Shown here: one piece after another, positions 48,803 to 57,570 of the stretch
Layout: each line of letters starts with the position of its first letter
How positions within the stretch are numbered: the first letter of the stretch is position 1
Origin: JAAXTX01 sp035560715
GTDB taxonomy: Bacteria; Patescibacteriota; Minisyncoccia; Moranbacterales; UBA1568
Assembly (NCBI GenBank): GCA_035560715.1
Contig: DATMYW010000034.1
Location: forward strand, 24,557-88,556
DNA length: 64,000 nt
Direction: 5' to 3'
The notes under the pieces: model-generated
The model's database searches: none
What the model saw: only the letters and a program-made list of their open reading frames with translations
What the model was told of the DNA's origin: nothing
Position numbers and translations under genes: made by a program

Positions 48803-50587
48803 ATGACCTCAGCCTCTGAAAACGGTCTCGATGCAATTCGCAATACCGTGAGAGAACTTGCCTCCTCTGACCGTAGACGTCATGCTATTCCCGAATCGAA
48901 TATCCGGGCCGTGAGTATTTTCCTCGATTCGCTCGGTGCCGCGAGCGCCCGTTTTGCCTGCGTCAGGTACGAGAACGGCGACGATATCGTCACGAACGGA
49001 TTGATTTGCGATCAAGAACCGCTTGGTGAAGGTGAGTATTCTTACTCGTTCGTCCCACTGGGATTCATAGTCAGCGGAAACATCACCGTCATCAAGGACG
49101 GAAAGGGCATGAAAAATCTCGGTGAAGGAGATTTTTTGGGACTGTTTGAGACGAGCGATTGGATACAGACCGGTCAGAAAAGGCAGATCGGCGACTGGTC
49201 TCTGGTCGCATCCGGCGAAGCGATGGTTTTCTATTTCGGTCCTTCCCTGCTTACCGATGAATCCGAGGCGGCCTCCGAATTCCGGACACATCTCGTCAGC
49301 CTCGCGCGCGAAGATCACGTCCCACAGCCGATCACGACGCTCCCTTTGCTTGATTGGGTCGCGAGTCATACGATGAAGGTTCGTCCCCGGGACTGCGCCA
49401 TCATCGCACACACCCATCTCCTTCCGAATAACCTGCCGCTGTTCAGACATCTTTCTTCGTTGGTCGATTTCGGAAGGATCTACGTCATGGATAAGCCGTA
49501 TTCGACGGTCCGATCGGCGCTCAACGATCTTGTCTTGGCGGGATTCGAGGTTATCCCGGTCCGGATGGAAGCTGATCTGCCGTATGAATTCGCGGTTTCC
49601 AAGAGTCTCGATGTCCTCTGGAACAAGGTGATCGACGATCAGAAGCGGCGGCAGTACCGGAAGATTCTCATCATCGACGACGGCGGGGACGTATGGCAGT
49701 CCGTTCCGTGGGACGACCTTTCCGGCGTATCTATTGCCGCAGTCGAACAGACACAACGAGGCATCGCCCGTGCGGAGCGAACGGGGAAACGGTTTCCTCC
49801 TATCGTCAGTGTCGCATCATCGGGCATCAAGAAGAACGTGGAGTCCGAGTTCATCGGCGTTTCCGTCGTGAAGAAGCTCGACGATCTCGGAATCCTCACG
49901 TCATCGGGACGTGTCGGCATCATCGGCATGGGCAGTATCGGTTCGGCAGTTGAGAAATCGTTGCTGGAGAGGGGAATCGACCCGCTCTTCTATGATCCGG
50001 TCTATCATGTGATGCCGGTTGATTCTCCTCGAAGACGCGATTCTCTGGACGTGCTTCTTGAGGAATGTGATCTCATCGTCGGAACGACGGGAACGGACGC
50101 ACTGAAGGGCCTCCCGTTTGAACGGGTCACGACCGGCAAGAAGACGCTCGCGAGCGCGTCGTCTGCCGATCTCGAATTTTCCTCACTGCTCAAATTGGCG
50201 CCGCATCGGTCGGAGCCGTTCGAGACGGTATCGATACCGGTGCATGAGCGCCTGACGATCGATATCCTGAACGGCGGATATCCCATCAACTTTGATCGGC
50301 AGAAGGACGCGACCCCGGACGACGATATCGTATTGACGCGGTGTCTCATGTATGTCGGCGCCATGCAGGCACTCGAACTCATTGGCGGTGACGCACCCGA
50401 CCGGGCCGTCTTCAATCTCGATCCCGTTTCACAAAAGTATTTGCTGTCCCGGTGGATTGACGAGAAGAACACCTCCGGACGCACGCCCCGTTTCTCCCGG
50501 GCGGATGTCGACGAAATCGTCAACGCTTCATCCTTCGTCGGTGGGAAGGAAATGAAGACCATCTGGATGGACCAATTGAACGGATAG
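48803..50587 (+). CDS. cNMP-binding-like / adenosylhomocysteinase-like fusion protein
   Basis: 594 residues with an unusual domain order. Residues about 50-155 resemble a cyclic-nucleotide-binding beta roll ('GEYSYSFVPLGFIVSGNITVIKDGKG...NLGEGDFLGLFE'), but the phosphate-binding Arg stretch is altered. Residues about 190-520 follow the S-adenosylhomocysteine hydrolase layout: 'CAIIAHTHLLPNNLPLFRHL', 'KILIIDDGGDVWQSVPW', 'AAVEQTQRGIARAE' and the NAD Rossmann 'GRVGIIGMGSIGSAVEKSLLERG'. Known SAHH cleaves S-adenosylhomocysteine, but the catalytic His, Asp and Lys cannot be aligned with confidence. Possibly a sensor or a modified hydrolase. The DUF1294 gene follows after 3 nt. Confidence 0.62.
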   Translation: MTSASENGLDAIRNTVRELASSDRRRHAIPESNIRAVSIFLDSLGAASARFACVRYENGDDIVTNGLICDQEPLGEGEYSYSFVPLGFIVSGNITVIKDGKGMKNLGEGDFLGLFETSDWIQTGQKRQIGDWSLVASGEAMVFYFGPSLLTDESEAASEFRTHLVSLAREDHVPQPITTLPLLDWVASHTMKVRPRDCAIIAHTHLLPNNLPLFRHLSSLVDFGRIYVMDKPYSTVRSALNDLVLAGFEVIPVRMEADLPYEFAVSKSLDVLWNKVIDDQKRRQYRKILIIDDGGDVWQSVPWDDLSGVSIAAVEQTQRGIARAERTGKRFPPIVSVASSGIKKNVESEFIGVSVVKKLDDLGILTSSGRVGIIGMGSIGSAVEKSLLERGIDPLFYDPVYHVMPVDSPRRRDSLDVLLEECDLIVGTTGTDALKGLPFERVTTGKKTLASASSADLEFSSLLKLAPHRSEPFETVSIPVHERLTIDILNGGYPINFDRQKDATPDDDIVLTRCLMYVGAMQALELIGGDAPDRAVFNLDPVSQKYLLSRWIDEKNTSGRTPRFSRADVDEIVNASSFVGGKEMKTIWMDQLNG

Positions 50588-50590
50588 TAT

Positions 50591-50884
50591 ATGACTGATA
50601 CGAAGTACATTCTCGTCTTCGCGTTCATACTGATCAATGTCGCATCTTTCTTGATCATGCTGTTCGATAAAAGTCGGTCGCGTTCAGACGGGGCAGAGCG
50701 CATATCCGAGGGGATGCTGTTTTTCCTGGCAGCCGCATTCGGCAGTTTCGGCGTGTATGCGGGCATGTTCGCCTTCCGTCACAAGACCAGGAAATGGCAC
50801 TTCCTGATCGGTATTCCGCTCCTCATGTTTGAGAATATCGCGACGCTCTATGCCGCGTATATGATTGTGTCCGCCGTACTTTGA
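50591..50884 (+). CDS. DUF1294 family membrane protein
   Basis: 97 residues, three or four membrane helices. Family marks are 'LINVASFLIMLFDKSRSR', 'RISEGMLFFLAAAFGSFGVYAGMFAFRHKTRKWHF' and 'IGIPLLM'. The FRHKT(R/K) motif is strongly conserved in DUF1294, whose role is unknown. In several bacteria the domain is fused to a cold-shock domain; here it stands alone. It follows the SAHH-like gene by 3 nt. Confidence 0.88.
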   Translation: MTDTKYILVFAFILINVASFLIMLFDKSRSRSDGAERISEGMLFFLAAAFGSFGVYAGMFAFRHKTRKWHFLIGIPLLMFENIATLYAAYMIVSAVL

Positions 50885-50968
50885 CGGTATAAGCAACACT
50901 ATTTTGCGGTTGTCGGGTTTCTTGTTCCTTGTCATCTTACGCATTTTCCTGCTACGCTTTGCCTACGA

Positions 50969-50974
50969 TATCAT
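50969..50974 (+). promoter_or_regulatory. -10 element for a leaderless thpR start
   Basis: TATCAT followed by 6 nt (CAGACT) and ATG 50981. The -35 is weak (TTTCCT with an 18-nt spacer). Confidence 0.45.
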
Positions 50975-50980
50975 CAGACT

Positions 50981-51532
50981 ATGAACGAACGAAAGCTCTT
51001 CTTGGGCATCCCGCTGTCACCGAAATCGAAGACGCGGATCGTGCAGTCGGTCGCCAAATGGGGCGATCTGCCGGTCTTCGCGGAGCGTCCCGAGAACCTT
51101 CACGTGACGGTGCTGTTTCTCGGGTTCGTGACCGACGAGCACGCGGTGTGGATCGCCGAAATCGCCGCGGATATCTGTTCGGAGCATGAACCGTTCGATC
51201 TGACATTCCGTACGGCGGTCACGGTTCCCGATGTCGGACCCGTGAAGATAATTCACCTCGTCGGGGACGAGAGCGAACCGCTTCTACGGCTTCAGAATGC
51301 GCTTGAGTGCGAACTGCTCGGCAAAAAGGCCGAGGGGAAATGCTTCCGTCCGCACGTGACGCTCGCACGGGTCAAGCGGCACGAGTTCGCGTCCCTGTCG
51401 CCGGATCGCCTCCCGATATTCCCGCAGGACATTTCCATATCCGAACCGGTCATGTCGGTCGTACTTTATGAAAGCATCGGGAACGGGGCGAAGAAACAGT
51501 ACCTGCAGATGGACGAGTTTCCGCTCGGATAG
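50981..51532 (+). CDS. thpR: RNA 2',3'-cyclic phosphodiesterase
   Basis: 183 residues of the 2H phosphoesterase family. The two HxT motifs are 'HVTVLFLG' (His 41) and 'HVTLARVK' (about 125), spaced as in ThpR/LigT, which opens 2',3'-cyclic phosphates to 2'-phosphates. N-terminal 'RKLFLGIPLSPKSKTRI' is typical. It may act on the same cyclic-phosphate ends that RtcB (22422) joins, though the genes are far apart. No Shine-Dalgarno; probably leaderless. Confidence 0.93.
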   Translation: MNERKLFLGIPLSPKSKTRIVQSVAKWGDLPVFAERPENLHVTVLFLGFVTDEHAVWIAEIAADICSEHEPFDLTFRTAVTVPDVGPVKIIHLVGDESEPLLRLQNALECELLGKKAEGKCFRPHVTLARVKRHEFASLSPDRLPIFPQDISISEPVMSVVLYESIGNGAKKQYLQMDEFPLG

Positions 51533-51618
51533 GATCAACAATCAGTAAACGGGTATCGGGAACGGGACGCGAAACAGCATCGGAAATCTTCATCCCGACA
51601 ACCATCATAAGCGAGGCT

Positions 51619-52356
51619 ATGAGTGAAAGATGTCATGATGAGATACTCGGCATCCCCTTCGATACGCGGTCACAGGGAGAATTGGAACGTATCATCGCCG
51701 GGTATCTTTGCGGCACAACGTTTCGACGTATCGCGACGGTGAACCCGGAGTTCCTTGTCCTGGCAAAAAACGATCCCGATTTCGCGAGGTGTCTCATGAG
51801 CGCCGACATTCGTATCGTCGATGGATCAGGGATCGTTCTGGTCGGGCTGCTGTCGGGTTTTGGCGTCTCCCGCTATCCCGGGGCGGACCTCATGACATTC
51901 CTCCTTTCGATAGCCGAACGGGAAGAAGTTCCCGTGTATCTGGCGGTGAACCGGGACGGACTTTCGTCATATGTCGACGTCCATGATTCGTTGCGAAGGA
52001 TATTTCCAAACCTGATTCTTTCCGGGTGTGATCTGCTCGGAACGGAGGCAGCGATTCCCGACGATATCCGCGAGGCGGGTCTGGTCCTGTGCAACTTCGG
52101 CGCGCCACGACAGGAATATTTCCTTGAGTCCCTTCGGCATACGCCAGGTTCAATCCGTCTCGCGATGGGCGTCGGCGGTTCATTCGATTTCCTTACCGGC
52201 AAGCGGAGTCGGGCACCCCGATTGATACGCGCCATGGGCCTCGAATGGCTTTTCAGGCTCGTCACACAACCGAAGAGGTTCGTGAGGATTTGGAACGCGG
52301 TCGTCATTTTCCCTTTTTTGTGCCTATCTGATAGGATGAGAGGCGGGAAACAGTGA
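51619..52356 (+). CDS. WecG/TagA/CpsF family glycosyltransferase (GT26)
   Basis: 245 residues. GT26 hallmarks: 'RRIATVNPEFLVLAKNDPDFARCLMSADIRIVDGSGIVLVGLL' with the conserved Asn-Pro and Asp-Gly, 'VLCNFGAPRQEYFLES' and 'AMGVGGSFDFLTGKRSRAPRLIRAMGLEWLFRLVTQPKR'. These enzymes add N-acetylmannosamine or a uronic sugar to a lipid-linked acceptor on the membrane's inner face, here likely for the surface glycan. The C-terminal hydrophobic end is membrane-associated. Follows thpR by 86 nt. Confidence 0.93.
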   Translation: MSERCHDEILGIPFDTRSQGELERIIAGYLCGTTFRRIATVNPEFLVLAKNDPDFARCLMSADIRIVDGSGIVLVGLLSGFGVSRYPGADLMTFLLSIAEREEVPVYLAVNRDGLSSYVDVHDSLRRIFPNLILSGCDLLGTEAAIPDDIREAGLVLCNFGAPRQEYFLESLRHTPGSIRLAMGVGGSFDFLTGKRSRAPRLIRAMGLEWLFRLVTQPKRFVRIWNAVVIFPFLCLSDRMRGGKQ

Positions 52357-52464
52357 ACAAATAGCAGATAACATAAGGCGGGACGAATCATAAATCACAA
52401 GGCCTATAGTATTTTTAGTAAGATATTGTAGACCCTTGATGTCATTGATACCTGTTCCATGGTA

Positions 52465-52506
52465 ACTGTTTACTGTCGGCTGTTCTCCGTTTACTGTTTA
52501 CTGTTT
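52465..52506 (+). repeat. Heptanucleotide ACTGTTT repeats upstream of gltX
   Basis: ACTGTTT at 52465-52471, then ACTGT, then two adjacent copies at 52493-52506. The block ends 8 nt before the gltX ATG. The same reading gives no promoter or Shine-Dalgarno. Confidence 0.5.
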
Positions 52507-52514
52507 ATTGCTCT

Positions 52515-54056
52515 ATGACTTCTCCCATACGTGTCAGATTCGCGCCGTCTCCGACGGGATATCTTCACGTCGGCGGTCTCCGGACCGCGCTCTACAACTA
52601 CCTCTTCGCAATGAAGCATCAAGGTGCTTTCATACTCCGCATCGAGGACACCGATCGCGGCCGGTTCGTTGACGGGGCGCTCGAAAGTCTGGTACGAAGC
52701 CTTGAAGGCATCGGACTCGTCCCGACCGAAGGCGTCATGATTTTGGGAGATCGGCATATTTCGGAACGGGTGGTTTCGCGTCACTCCGACGCATACCCAG
52801 GCGTGTCAGAAGTCGGTTCGCACGGACCATATATACAGTCCGAGCGACTCCATATTTATTCCGAATACGCGGAAAAGCTCATCGCATCCGGTCACGCCTA
52901 CCGGTGTTTCTGTTCACGCGAGCGACTCGACCTGCTGCGTGAAAGACAGACCGCGGATCACGAGGCTCCGAAATACGACAAACTCTGTGCATCACTTTCG
53001 TCCGAAGAGGTAGCGGATCGGATTGCCGCAGGCGAACCGTCGGTCGTGCGGCTGAACGTTCCGAAAGATCGCGGCGATATCGTTTTCCACGACTTGGTGC
53101 GTGGCGACGTATGCATTCATGCGAACAACGTGGACGACCAGATTCTCGTCAAAACGGACGGCTACCCGACCTATCATCTTGCCAGCGTGGTCGACGACCA
53201 TCTCATGGAAGTGACGCATGTCATACGCGGGGAAGAATGGCTCCCAAGCACCCCGAAGCACGTCCTTCTCTACGAAGCCTTCGGATGGGAGCCACCGATA
53301 TTCGCCCACCTGACACTTCTCCTGAATCCTGACAAATCCAAACTTTCCAAACGACAGGGCGATGTCGCGGTCGAGGATTATCTTGCCAAAGGATATCTTC
53401 CAGAGGCGCTCATCAACTTCGTGGCATTTCTCGGATGGAATCCGGGGCAGGGGAGCACGAAGGAAGTATTCTCGCTTTCCGAACTCGCCGAGGCGTTCGA
53501 CTTCGCCCAGGTCAACAGGGCCGGCGCCGTATTCGACACGCGCAAGCTCGACTGGCTGAACGCCCAATACATAAAAGCGATGACGGTCGAAGAACTCACC
53601 CGGAAGGCGCTCCCGTTCCTTCGAAAAAAGACGTACTTCATATCGGCACCGGATGAACGGAAAACCGATGACTACCTCCATCGCGTCGTTACGATCGGAC
53701 AGGAAAGACTGATCATCCTCTCCGCGATCGGCGATGAGCACGCGTTTCTCTTTGCGGAGCCGGACGTCGATCCGTCACTGCTTCCGTGGAAGGGGAATAC
53801 CGTCGACGATACTCGAGACGCGCTTGAACGGGCACAGAAACTGCTTGCCGATGTATCGGATTCGGACTGGACCCGCGAACGACTCGGCGAAATTCTTCTG
53901 GAAGCCGCAGGCGAGAAACGGGGCGATTTTCTGTGGCCTCTCCGGGTCGCGCTTTCGGGAGCAAAGCAGTCTCCGCCTCCCCAGGATATCGCTTGGGTCA
54001 TCGGGAAGGTATCGACCCTTTCGCGTGTGGCTTCCGCGATGGCAATCCTGTCATAG
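52515..54056 (+). CDS. gltX: Glutamyl-tRNA synthetase
   Basis: 513 residues, class I synthetase. HIGH-type motif 'PSPTGYLHVGGLRTALYNYLFA' near residues 10-30; 'FCSRERLDLLRERQ'; 'GEEWLPSTPKHVLLYEAFGW'; KMSKS-type 'NPDKSKLSKRQGDVAV' at about 272-287; and a C-terminal helical anticodon domain. Charges tRNA-Glu (and often tRNA-Gln when GlnRS is absent). The start ATG lies directly after the ACTGTTT repeats, with no Shine-Dalgarno. Confidence 0.97.
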   Translation: MTSPIRVRFAPSPTGYLHVGGLRTALYNYLFAMKHQGAFILRIEDTDRGRFVDGALESLVRSLEGIGLVPTEGVMILGDRHISERVVSRHSDAYPGVSEVGSHGPYIQSERLHIYSEYAEKLIASGHAYRCFCSRERLDLLRERQTADHEAPKYDKLCASLSSEEVADRIAAGEPSVVRLNVPKDRGDIVFHDLVRGDVCIHANNVDDQILVKTDGYPTYHLASVVDDHLMEVTHVIRGEEWLPSTPKHVLLYEAFGWEPPIFAHLTLLLNPDKSKLSKRQGDVAVEDYLAKGYLPEALINFVAFLGWNPGQGSTKEVFSLSELAEAFDFAQVNRAGAVFDTRKLDWLNAQYIKAMTVEELTRKALPFLRKKTYFISAPDERKTDDYLHRVVTIGQERLIILSAIGDEHAFLFAEPDVDPSLLPWKGNTVDDTRDALERAQKLLADVSDSDWTRERLGEILLEAAGEKRGDFLWPLRVALSGAKQSPPPQDIAWVIGKVSTLSRVASAMAILS

Positions 54057-54063
54057 TTACGCC

Positions 54064-54669
54064 ATGAAAGAGATCATCTTTGATTTCGACGGGGTTATCC
54101 ATGACACGTTCTGCTTTCATTTGGAACATTTGCGGACGTTTTTCGGTGTGACCCTGACGGCTCGGGAGTTACGCGACATGTCCAATGGAAATATTTTCGA
54201 ATCCCTCCCAGAACAATTGAAAGACGCCGATTGGGGAGCATATGCTGACCATATCGGCATGAGTTTCTCGTTATTGCCATTACGGGCTGAGATCAGGGAT
54301 ACGATTGAAGCGCTCGCGGCCGATTACTCCCTGCATATCATAACATCGGCAAGCGGTAAGGTTGTCGAAGATTTTCTTGTCGGTAACGGCGTCCGTAAAC
54401 GGTTCGGCGATGTACTCGGCTGGGAACATGACCGATCGAAGAGCGTGAAATTCGATTCGATTTTCGAAAAATATGACGCGGATCCATCAGGCTGCGTCTT
54501 TGTCACGGACACGCTCGGTGATATCCTTGAGGCAAGAGAGGTCGGTGTGAGAACGATCGCCATCGATACCGGATTCCACGATCGAGAAACGCTTCTTAAA
54601 GGAAAACCTCATGCGATCATCTCCAACCTGGAAGAACTTCATCGGGTGATCGAATCGCTTGACGAATAA
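54064..54669 (+). CDS. HAD-family hydrolase (phosphoglycolate phosphatase-like)
   Basis: 201 residues. HAD motif I 'FDFDGVIHD' (Asp 7 and Asp 9), motif II Thr/Ser in 'LHIITSASGKVVED', Lys in the 'DRSKSVKFDSIFEKY' segment and motif IV 'FVTDTLGDILEAREVGV'. The small helical cap suits the Gph/PGP-like subfamily, phosphatases for small phosphorylated metabolites. It follows gltX by 7 nt and precedes the HD gene by 18 nt. Confidence 0.9.
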   Translation: MKEIIFDFDGVIHDTFCFHLEHLRTFFGVTLTARELRDMSNGNIFESLPEQLKDADWGAYADHIGMSFSLLPLRAEIRDTIEALAADYSLHIITSASGKVVEDFLVGNGVRKRFGDVLGWEHDRSKSVKFDSIFEKYDADPSGCVFVTDTLGDILEAREVGVRTIAIDTGFHDRETLLKGKPHAIISNLEELHRVIESLDE

Positions 54670-54687
54670 CGTACTGATACCGAGACC

Positions 54688-55296
54688 ATGGAACGGATAG
54701 ACGACGTACTTGATTTTCTCCGGAAAGCGGAAGGACTGAAGTCCGCGCTTCGGTATGGAAAAACGACGAGCGGCCGGCAGGAGTCGGCAGCCGAACATTC
54801 ATGGCGGGTGGCGTTGATGTCATTCATCGTGGCCGAGCAGCTGAGTATCGATATCGACATCCGTCGAGCGATTCGGATGGCGCTTATCCATGACATTGCC
54901 GAGTCCTTGACCGGAGACATCGATTTCGTCCGCATTTCGGACGGCGAGGCGACGAAAGAGGGGAAGCACGATGCGGAGAAAAAAGCGATATCCGAACTGG
55001 GAAAGACCCTTTCCGGGAAGTCGGGCGATGATCTGTGCTCAGTCTGGAATGAATACGAGGCGGGTCAGACGGAAATCGCGCGTTACGTGAGAGCCATCGA
55101 TAAACTCGAGACACTGACGCAGCTTGTCGAAAGCGGCTACGAGACCTATGATCGGCCGGAACTGATCCCGAATTACGCCGATGCCGCCGTAAAAGCCTTC
55201 CCACAGCTGTCGCCCATGCTTGTATCCATCAAGACCAGGCTCCGAGCCGAGTTCGATAAGGCAGGATTTAAATGGATCGAAACATACGACCTATGA
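54688..55296 (+). CDS. HD-domain hydrolase (YfbR/HDDC2-like 5'-nucleotidase)
   Basis: 202 residues. The metal site is complete: 'ESAAEHSWRVALM' (His 37), 'MALIHDIAESLTGD' (His 68-Asp 69) and a late Asp in 'VRAIDKLETL'. The order H...HD...D matches the HD_3 YfbR/HDDC2 family, deoxynucleoside 5'-monophosphatases. The next gene overlaps as ATGA. Confidence 0.9.
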   Translation: MERIDDVLDFLRKAEGLKSALRYGKTTSGRQESAAEHSWRVALMSFIVAEQLSIDIDIRRAIRMALIHDIAESLTGDIDFVRISDGEATKEGKHDAEKKAISELGKTLSGKSGDDLCSVWNEYEAGQTEIARYVRAIDKLETLTQLVESGYETYDRPELIPNYADAAVKAFPQLSPMLVSIKTRLRAEFDKAGFKWIETYDL

Positions 55297-55676
55297 AGTC
55301 GAAACGCGTCCGGAGCAGCATGGAACTGATCGACTTCTGGTCGATTCCACACTTTCTTTTCGGTTCCGTAACGGCCCTCATCGCCTCCGTTTTCGCGTTG
55401 CCTTCGGTAACAATGTTCATATCGACCTTCGTACTCGCTGTTTTCTGGGAGCTGTTCGAGTTCCGGAGTCACATCATCGAGAGCATGCGGAACAGGGTGA
55501 CGGATATCCTGTATCCGCTTATCGCGTTTCCGATGACCTATATTTTCGCACAGAACGCCGTGAACGATCACCACCGTCGCATATCGCTCCTTGCCATCGT
55601 TTCTATCATCTTTTTCTACATCAACTATATGGCCTGGAAAGCGCGTTTCGAGCACGATGGTGACTTCGCGAACTAG
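55293..55676 (+). CDS. Small multi-pass membrane protein
   Basis: 127 residues with three or four hydrophobic helices ('IPHFLFGSVTALIASVFAL', 'TMFISTFVLAVFWELFEF', 'DILYPLIAFPMTYIFA', 'LLAIVSIIFFYINYMAW'). The acidic-aromatic 'WELFEFRSHIIESMRNRVTDI' is a conserved-looking loop similar to VanZ-like or DUF2585-type small proteins, but no firm family can be given. ATG 55293 overlaps the HD-gene stop as ATGA. Confidence 0.65.
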   Translation: MKSKRVRSSMELIDFWSIPHFLFGSVTALIASVFALPSVTMFISTFVLAVFWELFEFRSHIIESMRNRVTDILYPLIAFPMTYIFAQNAVNDHHRRISLLAIVSIIFFYINYMAWKARFEHDGDFAN

Positions 55677-55718
55677 GTTATCTTTTCATATCGGGACCTT
55701 ATTTTTGAGGCATTTTCG

Positions 55719-55727
55719 TGGTATACT
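55719..55727 (+). promoter_or_regulatory. Extended -10 for a leaderless start
   Basis: TGG followed by TATACT (55722-55727), then 6 nt (GCATCC) and ATG 55734. The predicted +1 coincides with the start codon. Confidence 0.6.
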
Positions 55728-55733
55728 GCATCC

Positions 55734-57062
55734 ATGAAGTCACGATTACGAAAATCCGATCTCTTCGCTGTTTTTGTGACCGGAATATCGCTCTCGGGCA
55801 TGTTCATCGTGTCCGTCGCGAACGGAAGTGACAGCATATCGACCTTGGAACAGCAACAGGCCGATGCGGCACAGGCACGCAAGCTGCAGCTTGAGGAATT
55901 CAACGCGAAAATAAAGGCGTATCAGGCTATCATTGATTTGAAAAAGGCGCAGGGAGCGACTCTTTCCGATCAGATCGCAACCCTCGACGCACAGACTTCG
56001 AAGCTCAAACTCGAAATCGACCGGGTTCAACAGGAACTCACCGACGTCAGCTCGCAGTTGTCGGACACGAACACGCGCATTATCGAAAAGGAACGTACGA
56101 TCGCACAGGAACGGCGCGTACTGTCGCGACTCGTGCAGGAATTGTATTCTGACACCGACGACGGTACCGGGATCCTATTGGCGGCGACGGGGAACGAGTC
56201 CGACCTGTTGATGAAACGGGAGGACTGGATGTCAGAGACTAACGCGCGGGTCGTGCAGATCCTCCGTGATATGGCCGCCACGAAGAAATCACTCGAGGCA
56301 GATCAGACGTCCCTTACCGGAAAGAAGATCGAGGTGGACAGCCTGAGGGGTCAACTTAGTCAAAAAAATGACGATCTCGAGAAAGCTCAGCAGACCAAGG
56401 CCTCACTGCTGTTGAAGACCCAGAGTGACCAGGCGAAGTACGAGGACATGTTGCAGAATGTAATGGAACAGAAGGCTGAACTGCTCGACTTTTCAGCGAC
56501 TTCGAACCTCGCATCCGTCTTCGGGAGCGTCGGAACGTATCCGAAACCAGACAAGAAGTATCAGGCCTCGACTTCCTGGTACTATTCGCAGCGCGATCCG
56601 CGCTGGGCGAATGAGGAGATCGGACGAACCAAGTCGAAAATGCAATACTGGGGCTGCGCCGTCTCATCGGTCGCCATGGTTTTCACGAAACTCGGTTTCA
56701 CGGTATCGCCCGGGACGCTGGCCAACAAGAACAGCCTCTTCGAGAAAGACCTCATCATCTGGCCCGATACCTGGTCTTCGGGTTCCATCGATATCTCGTC
56801 GTCGACTTCGCACGGGAACGTCGACTGGTCGACGATAGACTCGACGATCGGGCAGGGGTTTCCCGTCATCGTTCACATCGCCCGCAATCGGGGCGGCGGT
56901 CATTACGTGGTCATCCACAATAAGGATTCCAAAGGACGCTATGTGGTTCATGACCCGTATTTCGGCGCGAACCTGTTCCTGTCGACATCGATGGCGCTCG
57001 TCGGTCAGCTCGGCAGTACGAGCGCGACGTCCGTGGACCAGATGATCATCTATAAGCGTTGA
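55734..57062 (+). CDS. Secreted coiled-coil protein with C39-like peptidase domain
   Basis: 442 residues. A signal peptide or anchor ('FAVFVTGISLSGMFIVSVANG', about 11-31), then about 230 residues of coiled coil rich in Gln, Lys and Glu, as in the EnvC/CwlO/PcsB wall-hydrolase regulators, then a Peptidase_C39_2-like domain. The catalytic Cys is in 'MQYWGCAVSSVAMVF' and the His in 'GGGHYVVIHNKDSKG', with an Asp in 'VVHDPYFG'. Probably works on the cell wall or on surface peptides. Leaderless promoter. Confidence 0.85.
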   Translation: MKSRLRKSDLFAVFVTGISLSGMFIVSVANGSDSISTLEQQQADAAQARKLQLEEFNAKIKAYQAIIDLKKAQGATLSDQIATLDAQTSKLKLEIDRVQQELTDVSSQLSDTNTRIIEKERTIAQERRVLSRLVQELYSDTDDGTGILLAATGNESDLLMKREDWMSETNARVVQILRDMAATKKSLEADQTSLTGKKIEVDSLRGQLSQKNDDLEKAQQTKASLLLKTQSDQAKYEDMLQNVMEQKAELLDFSATSNLASVFGSVGTYPKPDKKYQASTSWYYSQRDPRWANEEIGRTKSKMQYWGCAVSSVAMVFTKLGFTVSPGTLANKNSLFEKDLIIWPDTWSSGSIDISSSTSHGNVDWSTIDSTIGQGFPVIVHIARNRGGGHYVVIHNKDSKGRYVVHDPYFGANLFLSTSMALVGQLGSTSATSVDQMIIYKR

Positions 57063-57073
57063 TACGCCATCGT

Positions 57074-57538
57074 ATGAAAAACGTCGTCATCCTCGACCGC
57101 GGATGCTTCAGGGGGAGTGCCGCCCGAGACTTCAGGACCAGCCCGGCCATGGCCAAACTCCTTGAAAACCGCAAGGTCGCCTCGGTGTTGCTCGACGACC
57201 GACGGAAACGCGAGTTTTTCGATGTCATGTGGGCGAATGTCGGTGAGAGCGGAGAACTCGATACGGATACGCTGAGGAAGATCCTCGGGGATTTGTATGC
57301 CGACGCCCGGACGATCTCGAAGGGAGGCGTCCAACGGATCGCCGACGCGCTCCTGACGGAGAACCGCGATCCGAAGTACTTTACGAATCAGGTACAACCG
57401 GAAACACAGGACGGATCAGGGACCGAAAAGATCGCACGAGAACGTGATGAGCGATCGGAGAACGATTCCGATGAACACGACACTTCCGGATCGACGGTCG
57501 TGAAGAAACGTCTTATCGACCGCGTTCTCGGATGGTAG
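57074..57538 (+). CDS. Uncharacterised protein
   Basis: 154 residues. An N-terminal globular part ('NVVILDRGCFRGSAARDFRTSPAMAKLLENRKVASVLLDDRRKREFFDVMW' and 'TLRKILGDLYADARTISKGGVQRIADALL') is followed by a polar, acidic tail rich in Glu, Asp and Ser. It has no signal or membrane helix. No family was recognised. It follows the C39 gene by 11 nt and precedes another unknown gene, likely in one operon. Confidence 0.6.
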   Translation: MKNVVILDRGCFRGSAARDFRTSPAMAKLLENRKVASVLLDDRRKREFFDVMWANVGESGELDTDTLRKILGDLYADARTISKGGVQRIADALLTENRDPKYFTNQVQPETQDGSGTEKIARERDERSENDSDEHDTSGSTVVKKRLIDRVLGW

Positions 57539-57570
57539 TAAATTCGAGAATTCGCCGTAAACGCAAGCCT

